In this document: piece after piece, positions 10,989 to 21,643 of the stretch | Position numbering within the stretch: position 1 is the first letter of the stretch | How the letters are laid out: each line of letters begins with the position of its first letter | From: Incurvaria masculella | Taxonomy: Eukaryota; Arthropoda; Insecta; Lepidoptera; Incurvariidae | NCBI GenBank assembly: GCA_946894095.1 | Contig: OX335665.1 | Span: 6,086,001 to 6,150,000 of the forward strand | DNA: 64,000 bases | Reading direction: 5' to 3' | Notes under the pieces: generated by a model | The model's input: the letters and a program-made list of their open reading frames with translations, nothing else | Told to the model about the DNA's origin: nothing | Database searches by the model: none | Translations under genes and position numbers: made by a program

Positions 10989-12232
10989 TATATAACAGGT
11001 TTATTTTTTCTAATAGAGTCGTGAATAACGCTTTTTATGTTTTGCGCAGAGATAGGAGCCTCGCCAGTTTTGCTCATTGTTATAACTTTTACAATCATTT
11101 CGAGAAGTATGTTCATTGCCTTTTCAGAGTTTAACAAATTATTCAGGATAGAGTCGACTGAATTTTCTTTATTCGTGTGTAATATTTGGTTATATTTTAG
11201 TTGCGTATTATAATTTTTTTCTGTTTGATCTGTGTTAGTGGTAGGTAAGGAAGGGAATGACTTTTCATTAAATAATTCATTGTATTGAACTTTTCTGGTT
11301 TTATTTTTGTTTTCTTCAATTTTCTTCTTTTTTATAGGGCATAACCCTGATATAGCGACATGATTACCTTGACAATTATAACAGGTAGCATTGGCATGCT
11401 CCGTAGAGCAATTTCTATAATTGTGCCCTTCGCAACTGCATATTGAGCACCTCTCTCCGTTTTTACAATATTTTGATATGTGCCCAAAGCGCAAGCATCG
11501 GAAGCACTGTTTTAAACGGGGTATGTATTGAGCCACTCTAAATCTCCATAAGTTCATGTCAATATAGTCCGGTAGAGTATTTGATGCAAATGTAATGGAA
11601 ATAGTAGGAGTGGGTTCTAGTTGGAAACCATTTTCATTCTTAACTTTACGCATGAATCTTCTTACTGATATAATTTTTTTTGTGCTTGTTATGTTGGTAA
11701 AAATTTTATGATTGGATAAGTTGGTAGGGACCGAGGTGATGACACCAGTGGTTTCAGTTGCAGATGCAGGTATGGAAGCCTTAAGCTTGAATTGATCCAA
11801 AAAAGTTTTGTTACCGAGAGCTGCATTGGCTAGCTCTGGTTTTTCAAATATTGCGCCTATTTTGTATCGATTTATCCTCTTGAACTGTTTGATGCCCTTA
11901 ATGTATCTTTTGAAAGAGTTTGATAAGCTCATAATATCTCTGTCTCCAATCGGCTTGTTAGGTTCTGTGCTTTCTATGAATACGATAAAATCCAGTGCTC
12001 CCGAATCCTCAGGGTATGCACGGGTGTAGTCTTTAATGAAGAATGGTTGGTACTTATCGAGTGAATTCAATTTTGATGTAGTAGCTGTGGTGTTGATGTT
12101 GAGCTCAGTAGTTCCCGCCTGTTCCACAAGATCATCTTTTCCCGCCAAATTTTCACAGTCCGATAAATCGGACGAAAGTGACTCCTCTGGAGACCTCTTG
12201 TCTTCCTTTTTCCGTTTCCTCTTCGCCTTCAT
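10988..12232 (-). CDS. LINE ORF1 nucleic-acid-binding Gag-like protein with three zinc knuckles
   Basis: In this family ORF1 coats the element's RNA to form the transposition particle. The C-terminal half carries three knuckles in a row: CFRCLRFGHISKYC and CSICSCEGHNYRNC (both C-x2-C-x4-H-x4-C), then CYNC...H...C. The N-terminus is strongly basic and acidic (KAKRKRKKEDKR, then a Ser/Asp/Glu segment). The open frame extends upstream to an ATG at 12403, but that part crosses the target-site duplication at 12347-12357 and so lies outside the element. I therefore choose the internal ATG at 12232-12230, giving 414 aa and a 5' UTR of about 114 bp. The stop TAA (10990-10988) shares one base with the ORF2 ATG. 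Confidence 0.88.
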   Translation of the reverse strand: MKAKRKRKKEDKRSPEESLSSDLSDCENLAGKDDLVEQAGTTELNINTTATTSKLNSLDKYQPFFIKDYTRAYPEDSGALDFIVFIESTEPNKPIGDRDIMSLSNSFKRYIKGIKQFKRINRYKIGAIFEKPELANAALGNKTFLDQFKLKASIPASATETTGVITSVPTNLSNHKIFTNITSTKKIISVRRFMRKVKNENGFQLEPTPTISITFASNTLPDYIDMNLWRFRVAQYIPRLKQCFRCLRFGHISKYCKNGERCSICSCEGHNYRNCSTEHANATCYNCQGNHVAISGLCPIKKKKIEENKNKTRKVQYNELFNEKSFPSLPTTNTDQTEKNYNTQLKYNQILHTNKENSVDSILNNLLNSEKAMNILLEMIVKVITMSKTGEAPISAQNIKSVIHDSIRKNKPVI

Positions 12233-12346
12233 CTTCTCGACCGGTTTTCCGCGAAGAAAGACCACAAACAAACGAATTGGCAAATAAAAACTCGATAGCA
12301 AAAAAATCTCGACTTGTTCGGATTCCCGCCCCCGCGCGCCAAAAAC

Positions 12347-12357
12347 GTAAGGAACCT
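12347..12357. repeat. Target-site duplication (5' copy) of the LINE
   Basis: This is an exact 11-bp match to 7128-7138. It places the 5' end of the element at about 12346, so the upstream part of the longest ORF1 frame (to 12403) is flanking DNA. Confidence 0.85.
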
Positions 12358-12594
12358 GACTGCATACGGCACAGAATAAATTGACCGGAAGACCAGCCCC
12401 CATTCAGATACAATCCACAAAAAACAATCTCAGATAAGTCGGTGAGATCCTGCGTTTATGCATAGTGTATGGGTCTACGTGCGCGTGCGCGTGTTTTTGC
12501 TTGTATTGAGGCACCCTGCTGGTCCTATTTATTTACTTTCATATAATAGGTTCTAAAATTAGCATTATTTACGGGCCCATTCTTAAGGTCCTAA

Positions 12595-13087
12595 TGCCCA
12601 TATGTAGTTACCGCCTTTTTAATAAGGTGGGCAGAATACTGCCCCTCATACATATGGGCCTCATATGTAGTTACCGCCTTTTTAATAAGGAGGGCAGAAT
12701 ACCAATCGAATGTGAATTATGTACATCCAAATATCTGAAGTAAAAGTGCTTACTGACTGAGTTAAGTGGTTTTATTTTCCGTCACACCAGTATAAAGTAG
12801 ATAATTGATGTGGGTGGAACCGGTGGATCTGGCATGCTCAGTCTATATAATCATGATATCCTCACCGATGAGTCACAGAACTATCTTCATGGCTTTAATT
12901 TCTTGAGTACGAAAGTCTTGTGAATCACCGGTGACTCACAGGTGAGAACTTATGAGCAGACCCCTGAACGAAAACTTACCATTACTAGGGGCAAAGAATA
13001 TATACACTTCTAACTGCCCTCCTTATCAAAAAGGCGGTAACTGCATATGAGGCCCATATGTAGTTACCTTTTTAATAAGGAGGGCAG
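12595..13087. mobile_element. Inverted-repeat element with duplicated termini
   Basis: A terminus of the type GTAGTTACCGCC, TTTTTAATAAGG, GGGCAG occurs twice in direct orientation on the left (about 12602-12633 and 12667-12697), once inverted on the right (about 13013-13044, starting CTGCCCTCCTTATC) and once more directly (about 13055-13087). The body (12700-13012) has no coding capacity. This looks like a MITE whose ends have been duplicated or nested. Confidence 0.7.
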
Positions 13088-14373
13088 ACTAGGGGGGTAA
13101 CCGGCGGTGCGGGGGCGGCGGCGGCGTAAGAAGTGAGATAATTCTCCGCTTTTCTGGGTGGAATATTGTGCATCCACTTCTGATTGGTGCAGAATTGATC
13201 GAATTCCCTCACATATTTTCTCACATCTTACGCCGGTTCAGCCCCAGACGGACCGAGGACTTTGCTGACCAGGCAAAATGTTCGGAGGACCAAGAAAAGG
13301 TCATACGAGGACATTCAAGTGTCCCTCCAACACAAGTAGCTCGGGAGAGTGGGGCAGTTAAAACGTGGCATAAATATATAGCTTTTAAAATGGCTGAAAT
13401 AGTGTGCTGTAGACGTGACACGGGATAGGTCATGTGTTTCGTAAAGGTCAAATTCGTAGCCTGACATCTCTTCATCATGAAAGATAATAATGCATAGATG
13501 TTTGGGGGTGGTCGCTGCCTGCACATAGATCCTCGTAGTCCGGTCCTTAGCTCAATGTTCCCGTTATGCTACCCTAGCCTGCCAATATCGTCCATACAGG
13601 CGACTAGGCGGCCCGGGTGTCTGCACACCTTCGCAAGCGATGTGGGGGAAAGCAGCGGCACTCCCTCGTACGCTGAGCACATGTTCAGCGGTCTAATTTT
13701 CTCCATGGATCAAACTCGCATATTGATCATGACGAAATGCACTTTATAGTTTTGAGAGGATGAAAATGATGAGTACACGAAGCGGGATTGATCCCACGAC
13801 CTCCCGTATTATGTATTATGTGACGTCCCGAATAAGGACCTCTTGAAAACGAACGCACTTCAGCAGTCGCGCCAACCTTGGTAAATCCGTTGCTCATTCC
13901 TCCCTACCTAATGCCTTCATTCATTAGAATGAATATTAATATTATATAATATATAATATTATACAAGCGGCGCCACTGTCCTGTAGCAGCCATTAGATAT
14001 TGAGCACCGTCATAGCCGACTTTACTGTTTGTTTGCATAGAGAAATGAAGTCGGCTATGGCACCGTTTACCTTTCCTTGTGGATAAAATAGCAAAAAAAG
14101 TTATGACGTCAAAATGACCGCCGTCGGCAATTTTCGATTTGTCGCGTCGAAGCATCGACTCGAAGGACCGAGGAAAATTAGAAAATCTTAGGTCAGGTGA
14201 AAATAAAAGGATTTGCTTTCTAGGTGTTCGATCAAAACGTACGAAACTTCAATGAATCGCGTGCAATGAGTGGGGAGTAGGCTTCGGGAGGCAGAAAGCA
14301 GCGGCAGCTGTTTGTGCATCTTGTAGTTTGTTTACAATACGGTAGCTGCTGCAGGTATGTTTAATTTTCAATG
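13088..14373. other. Non-coding stretch, no gene recognised
   Basis: There is a short GGC-rich tract at about 13105-13128, an AT palindrome near 13930-13965, and a tRNA-like (B-box) sequence around 13780-13800 that could be an eroded minus-strand SINE. No open frame resembles a known protein. Confidence 0.45.
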
Positions 14374-14924
14374 TTAAGGTGGCCCAACCCGGCGGGACTA
14401 ACTCATTCGCGGGCACGGTACAAAACGGTGCTATCGCGCTCTGGGACCTTCTCTGTTTCAAAGAAAAAGACAGGCTCCGTGATAAGGAGGATGCAACATG
14501 TCTACAAAACAGACAATGCGCATAGTGTCTGATTTGGTAACATTTACAATTTTTTTTTATTTCAAAACAACTTATAGCTAAAAGTAAACCACGACCACTG
14601 TAGTCAAAAATCTAACAAAAACCAAATAGATTATAAATCTTGATTAAATAATCTATGTGTGATGACTAATCTTTTTAAGATTTTCTTACTTTATCATTGC
14701 GTAATAAACCACCAAAGTTATTGTATAAAACGCGCGAAAAATTCGATCTTTCGGACCTTATAACTTAGAAACCAAACACAATTTTACAATGCCAACGGTC
14801 ATCGGACATCTAGTTCGATCAAATAAAGCTCTTTTGAGCAAAAGTTGGGATCTCTGATAAGAAATATGGGTGTGATCTTCTTTCCCCGTTTGTATGGGGA
14901 GTTGAGCGGGTTGGGCCACCTTAA
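14374..14924 (+). mobile_element. TTAA-flanked MITE, family 1 (complete copy)
   Basis: TTAA at 14374-14377 and 14921-14924 encloses an element starting GGTGGCCCAACCCG and ending CGGGTTGGGCCACC, which are perfect terminal inverted repeats. It is about 543 bp with no transposase. Other copies lie at 21644-22178, 28576-29125, 61551-62074 (inverted), 20021-20524 (inverted, divergent) and 56862-56986 (fragment). TTAA duplication is typical of piggyBac-type transposition, so piggyBac-like mobilisation is inferred; the CCY/GGR end consensus should be tested. Confidence 0.88.
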
Positions 14925-15458
14925 ATCGCTGTTTTCTTCTAATACATTTGATTTCAACATAAAACATTTTAAACAAATAATTATGGTTTCCTTGCATTCC
15001 ATCTGCCTTTGCCAGTCAGTCAGCGTGTTTGCGTCCAACTCTCCAATTTATCTCCAGTCCTCCCGGCCCTTAGCGGTACGGAACCACTGCTTTCCGCTGA
15101 CGCACTTGATGGTTTTTGGCCTTTGCCAGGCCACAAATTAAATAGTTTATGATTCCTTCCCGGGACCTCCATCTCAGCCATCTAAGCGTACAGAACTAGA
15201 GATGTGAGTAGCTATTATGCCTGTAACTAGTGCGTGTTTTGTACTGTACTGACCTAGAAGCACGCCAGAAACTAGCGTGCCAGCTACTAAATAACAGCAT
15301 GATTTTCACTCGTGTATTTGCAGCTTTACTACAATCCGCTACCATTTATAATGTGATTAGCAATGAAGCACAGGCCTTTTACCATGGTAAATTATATCAT
15401 CGGGTGATCCAGTCTAGTGAGTGTTGAATATTTAATTTTATCAAGCAATTTATGAGCG
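14925..15458. other. Non-coding stretch between MITE and SINE
   Basis: No gene recognised. Short open frames extend out of the adjacent MITE. Part of the stretch (about 15000-15130) reads like an old antisense fragment of an RTE-type LINE end: its strings GTCAGTCAGCGTGTTTGCGTC and CGGTACGGAACCACTG are close to the reverse complement of the LINE fragment at 51170-51260. Confidence 0.5.
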
Positions 15459-15868
15459 GCTCGTAGCCTAGTGGCGCGGGGACTGGCCTAGCGTACCAGA
15501 GGCCTGGGTTCAATACCGACATGCACCACTGTCTTTCTCTTTCCGAGTTCGATAAGTGCATTTCGTCACGAATGCGAGCTGCTCCATGGTTCGGAATCCA
15601 TGTAAAACTGTAGGTCCCCTTCCCCTACTAGGTGGTAGGGTTTAAGCCCGCCCGGGTTGGTACCATCGCATTGAATGAAAAGATGGTCGAAGCGGCAATG
15701 AAAAATTGTCCGTGTTTTCCATCCAGTTCAATGTAGCCGTGCTCATAAAGGGAAGGTCCTGGCATGGCACCAAATTCCTTCGGGAATGTGGTGTATTGGG
15801 CTAATATCATAACGGTAGTTGTGTGGTATTAGCCATCCATGTCAGGTCGCATAAAAAAAAAAAAAAAA
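15459..15868 (+). mobile_element. tRNA-derived SINE, full-length copy
   Basis: The 5' end carries RNA polymerase III promoter boxes: an A box in TAGCCTAGTGGCG (about 15464) and a B box GGTTCAATACC (15507-15517). An unrelated body of about 330 bp follows and the element ends in an A run (about 15853-15868). Many partial copies with the same body occur in the window, mostly inverted (21042-21356, 27166-27930, 29818-30003, 38276-38496, 45810-45920, 55577-56043, 59969-60165). Mobilisation by a LINE in trans is inferred from the A tail. Confidence 0.88.
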
Positions 15869-15871
15869 TTA

Positions 15872-16310
15872 CTTACAGTGCCCGGCGGAAAAAATGCACA
15901 GCGGACGTTGGAAAGAGACAATCGGCTAGGTTTGCGTTTGTAGAGCATCTTCGCTGTCACACACTGTCACTCAGTACTGGGGGTCCATTCAGGGCAAGAG
16001 TGAGTTCGAATTCGTCAATAAATATCAATTCACTTTTTTAAATAGTTAATGTTTCCACACTTTTTGAACATCATTACAGTTAAGTAAAAATCTGGTCTGT
16101 CCCGTAAATACGTTGGAAGTATAAACAACGGTTTCGTTTTTTAAGTAATAATATATTTCCCAGCTATTTTTAGGTTAACTCACTCCCGAACTCGAACTCA
16201 CTCTTACCCTGAATGGACCCCCTGTGAATGACACTTTACGAAGCCGAAACTAGCTCATGGTCTCTTTCCAACGTCCAATGTGCATCATTTTCTGCTGGGC
16301 ACTGTAGTTG
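15872..16310. mobile_element. Long-terminal-inverted-repeat MITE
   Basis: The left half (CTTACAGTGCCC, then CGTTGGAAAGAGAC, then GGGGGTCCATTCAGG and AAGAGTGAGTTCG) reappears in reverse complement on the right (CGAACTCACTCTT, CCTGAATGGACCCCC, then GTCTCTTTCCAACG, and GGGCACTGTAG). The arms are about 150 bp each around a short AT-rich centre, so a transcript would fold into a long hairpin. It sits immediately beyond the SINE A tail, and no coding sequence is present. Confidence 0.75.
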
Positions 16311-16788
16311 TATTTTGTGTCGCGCAGGCACGGAATTCAACATAAAGTCCTCAATATATTACTCAACCATAATTTACCATTTTACCCCCAGGTCCATGAC
16401 TGGACGGCTAGTTTTTACTAGTGTATTATGTTGCATCTATCCACGATGCATTTTGAGTTTGCGAAAACGATTCCCAGGATGGTTGACCTCGCCGGCGGAG
16501 CGGACGGGCCTCTGGAGCACCGGTTCAGCAACCAAGTGTTCTACATCCCGGGCATCATAGTCGCTGGACTTACAGGTCTGCTCCCCTTTCAATATTAATC
16601 AGCGGATCCCCTAGTGTGCACTTGGGCACCCTAACACACCGTCGCTAGCGCTCGGACGCCGTGAGATGTCCCTGAGTACTTTGGACTTCCATCGGATCCT
16701 TGTAACTAAGTGATAAAGGATTTAAGCATACTCAAAGAACTTCAATTTAGAATGTGTGGAAAAACCTAATTTGAATTAATTTATTTTT

Positions 16789-17124
16789 AGGGTTCCGTAC
16801 CCTAAGGGTGAAAACGGAACCCTATTACTAAGCCTCCGCTGTCCGTCCGTCCGTCCGTCCGTCCATCCGTCTGTCCGTCCGTCCGTCCGTCCGTCCGTCC
16901 GTCTGTCACAGGGCTGTATCTCATGAACTGTAATAGGTAGGCAGCTGAAATTTTCACAGAGTGTGTATTTATTTTGCTGCTATAACAACAAATAGGTAAA
17001 ATAAAAAAATAATAAAAAATAAAGGTGGTTCCCATACAAAAAACGTGCTTTTTTTGTGTTAAATCTTGGAAGATGGTACGGAACCCTTCGTGTGCGAATC
17101 CGACTAGCACTTGGCCGGTTTTTT
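16789..17124 (+). mobile_element. Dispersed lepidopteran-type repeat, complete copy
   Basis: It starts AGGGTTCCGTACC and ends CACTTGGCCGGTTTTT, with an internal CCGTCCGTC array and the segment GGGCTGTATCTCATGAA. Partial or inverted copies occur at 3962-4035, 18770-18840, 19128-19283, 40791-41090, 53325-53515, 54359-54602 and 62505-62828. The family is known to me as very abundant in Lepidoptera, but I cannot name its class with confidence. It is non-coding; the 102-codon minus-strand frame is a TDGR-like repeat artefact. Confidence 0.75.
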
Positions 17125-18431
17125 CTATTTATTTGATTAGGGCTTTAGCCATGTTTGACTATGCCAGCCCCATAGTAACCGTTTTGTATGTTTATTGATT
17201 GCTGTGCAGCACAAGAGACTTGTTAAAGAAGTTAAACAAATTCTATTCTATTTTTCAATTAATTTTATAATACTGTAATGAATGGGACTATGCACCTAAA
17301 TAATCAATTATTATTGTTATTATTTATTTTATATTAGACGGGCAGTCTAGGCTGATGTGTCTAAATCATGTTCAAGTATGGTTATCACTTTCCATGTTTA
17401 AAGGTTTTTGTTTAACAGTGATTTTATATGTTGAATGATTGTTTTATAAGTTGTTTTTATTTTACCATATGGTTACCATGGTAAATAAACTCACTGGGTG
17501 AACAGTCGAGTAAGTGATCAATTATGAGTTTTAAATGCGGTTCACACCATCCATAGATATATATAGATATAGGAGAAGATGTTATTATGAATGGTGCCTA
17601 TGAGGCATAGTTTTCAGTCTCCAAAATGTCCATTAAAAATACTGTGAGGAAACTATACACGTGTGACATTTAGTGTTAGTTTTATGATCACTGTGGGATG
17701 GTGTAGGATCGGCTGCTAGGAATACATTGCTTCATTGGCTAAATGATGGCCCGTCGGTTAATTGATGAATTTATACTAATAATATAATAAAGCTGAAAAT
17801 GTTTCAAGGAATGTGACATGTATGTTTGTATAATCGACCCTGAAGCAAGGACATGAAAGACATTGAAGAAAGAGTCCAGTAAAAAGAACATACATGTCAC
17901 ATTCCTTGGAATAAGCGATGTACCTGCTTAGTACAAAAAAGTATATATACTGAAAATTTTTGGTTTTTTTTGTTTAAAGGCGTAATCTCTGGAACGCCCA
18001 TTCCGATTCGTTTTTTTTTTCATTTGATAGTCCAATGCTTGAGAAACATTATAGGCTATATAACATCACTATAAGAGCGAAAAATTCAGAAAGAATGAAA
18101 TGAAGTAATAATAATAATAATCTTTATTGTGCACCATTACAACAGTTTACAAAAGGCGGGCCAATAATAGCGCGGGTGGGTGATGCTGTGAGTCGGTGAC
18201 CGAGTGTGCATTTTACCTGGCTACTCGGGTCATTTTCTAACTTCATTGACCCGAGCGGAGCCGGGAACTTCATACACGATACAATACAATGTGCACCTTA
18301 TGACCCGACGTTGGTAAGGAGTGTTATCAACTATGTCCTTATCGATACTGAATTCCTTCTGTACTGTGACTCCATTGATAAAGGCGAGATGAGATAAGTC
18401 CAAGCGAGTTTATTATACCTCAATCAAAATT

Positions 18432-18676
18432 GGCCTCCCATACAAAAGTGGTTTCCTTGTGTAAAACCAATTATTCCAATTTACTCGTTAAAAGCATCCT
18501 GGGTCAAACCACACAGCAAATAAAAATCGTATATCAATTTTCTTTTCGCTTTCATTTGGTTTGGATTAAAAAAAAAAAACCGCCCAGACACAAATATTTG
18601 TGGATTAGAACAGTGGTTTTAAAATGATTAGTAAACTACGTTTATATGGAGAGCATAGCTAACGGGCCATTCTTAA
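18432..18676 (+). mobile_element. TTAA MITE family 2, partial copy
   Basis: The right end (TTAGTAAACTACG, then AACGGGCCATTCTTAA) matches the complete copy at 45116-45452 and carries the TTAA at 18673-18676. The left end is eroded. Confidence 0.55.
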
Positions 18677-19127
18677 GGTGCATGACCGAAACTATATGCT
18701 GAGAAAGTATGTTCATATGGTAAAACCATGTGTTAGTCGCACTGTATTTTGGAAGACACATAAAACAAAAAAGACTCATCACAACAAACAAAAAAACTTG
18801 CCAAATGCGAGTTGGACAACATCGTACAAGATTTAACACAAATAAAACATGTTTTTAATTTTTGTTATTTATTATTTGTAATTGATTGATTGATTGAAAA
18901 TTATTTAATACGCCACAAAAAAACAATTTGCAAAATAAAGTATAGTGCAATAACAACATAAGCAAAGGCGGGCTTATTCCTCAAAGAGATTTCTTCCAGC
19001 CAACCTTTGGGTGTTTGAGAAGTTCAATATGGATATATTCGTAGGTAGTGGCGGTAGGTTTGGTTTGTTAGTTTGAGTATTAACCTAAAACTAAGTACTC
19101 ATTTGGTACATTTTGTATTTATTGTAT

Positions 19128-19283
19128 AAATACACACTCTCTGAAAATGTCAGTTGTCTACCCATTACGGTTCATGAGGTACAGAACACTGATAGACGGG
19201 CGGACAGACGCATGGACGGACGGACAGCGAAGGCTTAGTAATATAGTTCCGATGGCACCCTTTTGGGTACGGAAACCTAAAAA
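19128..19283 (-). mobile_element. Fragment of the 16789-type dispersed repeat
   Basis: The reverse complement shows the conserved order GGTACCC... CCGTCCGTCC... CATGAACCGTAATGG... TTTTCAGAGAGTG of the complete copy at 16789-17124. Confidence 0.6.
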
Positions 19284-20020
19284 TTATTTTTAGTTGCACA
19301 ATTAATTAAATTTGTTAATTGTAGTCTTTTTATAAAACTGATATATGAAAAGTTAATGAAAACCATCCATGTTTGCAATGTTTTTCAAAATATTATTTCT
19401 TCTTTATTTTGTTTAAAACTTTATTTCAACCGCAAACGTTTTTTTATTGTTTATTGTTCTGTCTGTAACTTGGCGATCTTTGTAAACACAATGAGCCATT
19501 CAGATGAGTTTTGCGGTGTGTTTTTTATTTAGTCGCAAAAAAATCGCAAAAGTGTCATTTAATTTATCCCACCAACTGCCAGTCTTGCGACAGCTTTATC
19601 TATGCCGCCACCGACACGGTTACACAGTTGTCCGCCACGTTGGTACACGTTGCATGGCCGGCGACCCTGGGGCGAATCTTCGGCCGTTCAGTTCCAGTTT
19701 GTGCATCGAACGGTGTTACTGTGTCGGTAGGCAATTTCTTCTTGTTTACGTTTTAGATTCGTTTGATTGCGATATGTTTATAAGCGTCTAATAGTGCAGT
19801 CGGTCAATGTCTTTGAGCAGTGTGAATGCAGTTTTTGTATTGTATATTCATCAATGTTCTATAAGAGAATATTTATTGTTGTGAAAAAATATAAATGTTG
19901 ATTTTGTCAAAAGTTAAGAGGCTCTTACAAGAAAAAGTAATATTAAGATATCATACCATTCGAATAAAATAAAATGATTCAGTTTTGTGTCTGTATAATT
20001 TAAAAAAAAAAACAAATCTC

Positions 20021-20524
20021 TTAAGGTGGGCCTTCTCCCTCAACTCCTCATACAAACGTGGAAAGAAGACATATTTCTTGTCGGAGATCCAAAATTATGC
20101 TCAAAACAGCTTTATTTAATCGAATCTAGTTTCATCACGAAGCTTGGCACTGTAAACTTTTGTTTGGTTTTTAAGTTATAAGGTCCGAAAGTTCGAATTT
20201 TTCGCTGCAATTTATACAATAAGTTTGCACGTCGATTACTCAATGATAAAAGAAATAATCTAAAAAATGTTAGACAACAGACCTAGCCTGTTCTATGAAG
20301 ATCTATAATCAATTTAGTTTTTGTTAGATTTTTCACTGCAGCATTCGTGATTTATATTTAGCTGTAAGTCGTTTTGTAATTAAAATTTCTGTAAATCTAA
20401 CCAAATCAAACACTATGCGGCCATGTTGCATCCTCCTCATCACGAAGACTGTTTCTTTTTCTTTGAAACGAAGGCGGTGCCAGAGTGCAATAGCACGATT
20501 TAGTCCCATCGGGATGGACCTCAC
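20021..20524 (-). mobile_element. TTAA MITE family 1, divergent inverted copy
   Basis: It begins TTAAGGTGGGCC and carries in reverse complement the family's internal landmarks (GGACCTTATAAC, the CAAAAACTAAATTG block and the TTCTTTGAAACGAAGG block). It is more diverged than the other copies, and its far end (about 20520) has lost the canonical terminus. Confidence 0.6.
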
Positions 20525-21041
20525 AAGTCATTTCTGTCATGTAGAAGAAATTTTCCAAGTGTTCACATGGATGTGTGAACGGAGAAGGGAATATTGTGGT
20601 GTAGGTCTGAATGTATAAAATTAATATTAAGGGGCATAAATACCTAAATATGAACGTTTTTCTGAAGTCGATTATAGTAAAGCCTTTAGTTGTTAAATAT
20701 TGAAAAAATACTGAGCTTATAGAACGTACGTTTGCGAAGGTACATATCCCCATTTTGTCCAAAACACTTGTATTATCATCGAAATAAAAAACATTTCTAA
20801 AAGGACCTTTTTTACCCTTCAAAGCAATTTTCTCTGTTATCTTTCTACTGAGAATAATGAAATAAAAAAAATCTTATACCTTTCAGCCATAGCGAGGTAC
20901 ACATCCCCCTTGCTGATAAAGAATCTTCTAAGTACAGTAATTTTACAAAATCAGACTAGTCGTACCTTGCCGAGCGAGGACGGAGCGCGCGAAACGTGCG
21001 TACCCTCCCGCCGACATGATGGCACTGGCTAAAATCCGCCG
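20525..21041. other. Non-coding stretch, no gene recognised
   Basis: A 138-codon minus-strand frame overlaps here and in the MITE but has no recognisable domain and is low in coding signal. Confidence 0.4.
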
Positions 21042-21356
21042 TGGTGCCATGCCAGGACCTTCCCTTTATGAGCACGGCTACATTGAACTGGATGGAAAAC
21101 ACGGACAATTTTTCATTGCCGCTTCGACCATCTTTTCATCCAATGCGATGGTACCAACCCGGGGGGGCTTAAACCCTACCACCTAGTAGGGGAAGGGGAC
21201 CTACAGTTTTACATGGATTCCGAACCATGGAGCAGCTCGCATTCGTGACGAAATGCACTTATCGAACTCTGAAAGAGAAAGACAGTGGTGCAAGTTGGTA
21301 TTGAACCCGGGCCTCTGGTACGCTAGGCCAGTCCCCGCGCCACTGGGCTACGAGCC
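21042..21356 (-). mobile_element. tRNA-derived SINE copy
   Basis: In reverse complement it starts GGCTCGTAGCCCAGTGGCGC and carries a B-box region GGTTCAATACC, followed by the body seen at 15459-15868. The far end (GGTGCCATGCCAGG) lacks the A tail. Confidence 0.8.
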
Positions 21357-21492
21357 TAATAAAGAGAGTCTGGGTCCCGAGGCGAAGGACACGCTTACTT
21401 TGGTGCCGAAAATTTAACTCGAAGGTGTTAAAAAGGGGTATGAAATTTTGTATGGGGAACTCATATAACATAAAACGTTAGGTTAGGCTAGG

Positions 21493-21521
21493 ACCCGAGC
21501 GGAGCCGGCTACCTCAGCTAG
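21493..21521 (+). mobile_element. Helitron-like 3' terminus (candidate)
   Basis: A GC-rich potential hairpin (CCCGAGCGGAGCCGG) is followed about 10 bases later by CTAG. Closely similar strings occur at 52948-52975 and, degraded, at 62884-62903. A subterminal hairpin before CTRR is the hallmark of Helitron 3' ends. The rest of the element is not delimited here. Confidence 0.45.
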
Positions 21522-21643
21522 TTTATAATAAAACCTTCTAGTATGTACTATAACCGGTAAGAGCAGTCTTTCTCAAAGTTAGAGGCCTACAGGGGGTCGG
21601 TAAAGGGCTCAGAGGAAATTGGGGGGTGTTGAAGTGGTGTTGA

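Larger units (their letters stand above)
7128..12357 (-). mobile_element. Full-length, apparently intact non-LTR retrotransposon (I-superfamily type LINE)
   Basis: The element occupies about 7139-12346 on the minus strand. The same 11 bases, GTAAGGAACCT, lie at 7128-7138 and 12347-12357. On the minus strand the 3' end is an oligo-A run (plus-strand T run from about 7138 to 7155) directly beside one copy, as expected for target-primed reverse transcription. Inside are two long ORFs without stops or frameshifts, joined by an overlapping stop-start. The order endonuclease, reverse transcriptase, RNase H, C-terminal zinc finger, plus a zinc-knuckle ORF1, fits the RNase H-bearing I group, though the exact clade is not certain. 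Intact ORFs, an exact TSD and a short A tail suggest a young, possibly still mobile insertion. Confidence 0.9.
17125..20020. other. Non-coding stretch with repeat fragments
   Basis: No gene recognised. It contains a hairpin formed by 17799-17825 and 17882-17910 (CAAGGAATGTGACATGTATG and its complement), an ATAATAATAATCTTTATT motif near 18106-18126 that resembles a LINE 3' tail, a fragment of MITE family 2 (about 18432-18676) and two minus-strand fragments of the 16789 family (18770-18840, 19128-19283). A small open frame at 19504-19791 has higher GC but no domain I know. Confidence 0.5.

Noticed and set aside
12233..12403. Upstream extension of LINE ORF1 to the ATG at 12403
   Set aside because: It runs through the 11-bp target-site duplication into host DNA; the ATG at 12232 is inside the element.
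15459..15530. Possible tRNA gene
   Set aside because: A- and B-box-like sequences are present but no cloverleaf with a proper acceptor stem is evident, and the region continues into a SINE body with an A tail.
19504..19791. 95-codon frame with Cys/Arg-rich sequence
   Set aside because: No recognisable domain, an overlapping alternative frame of similar length and no splice context.
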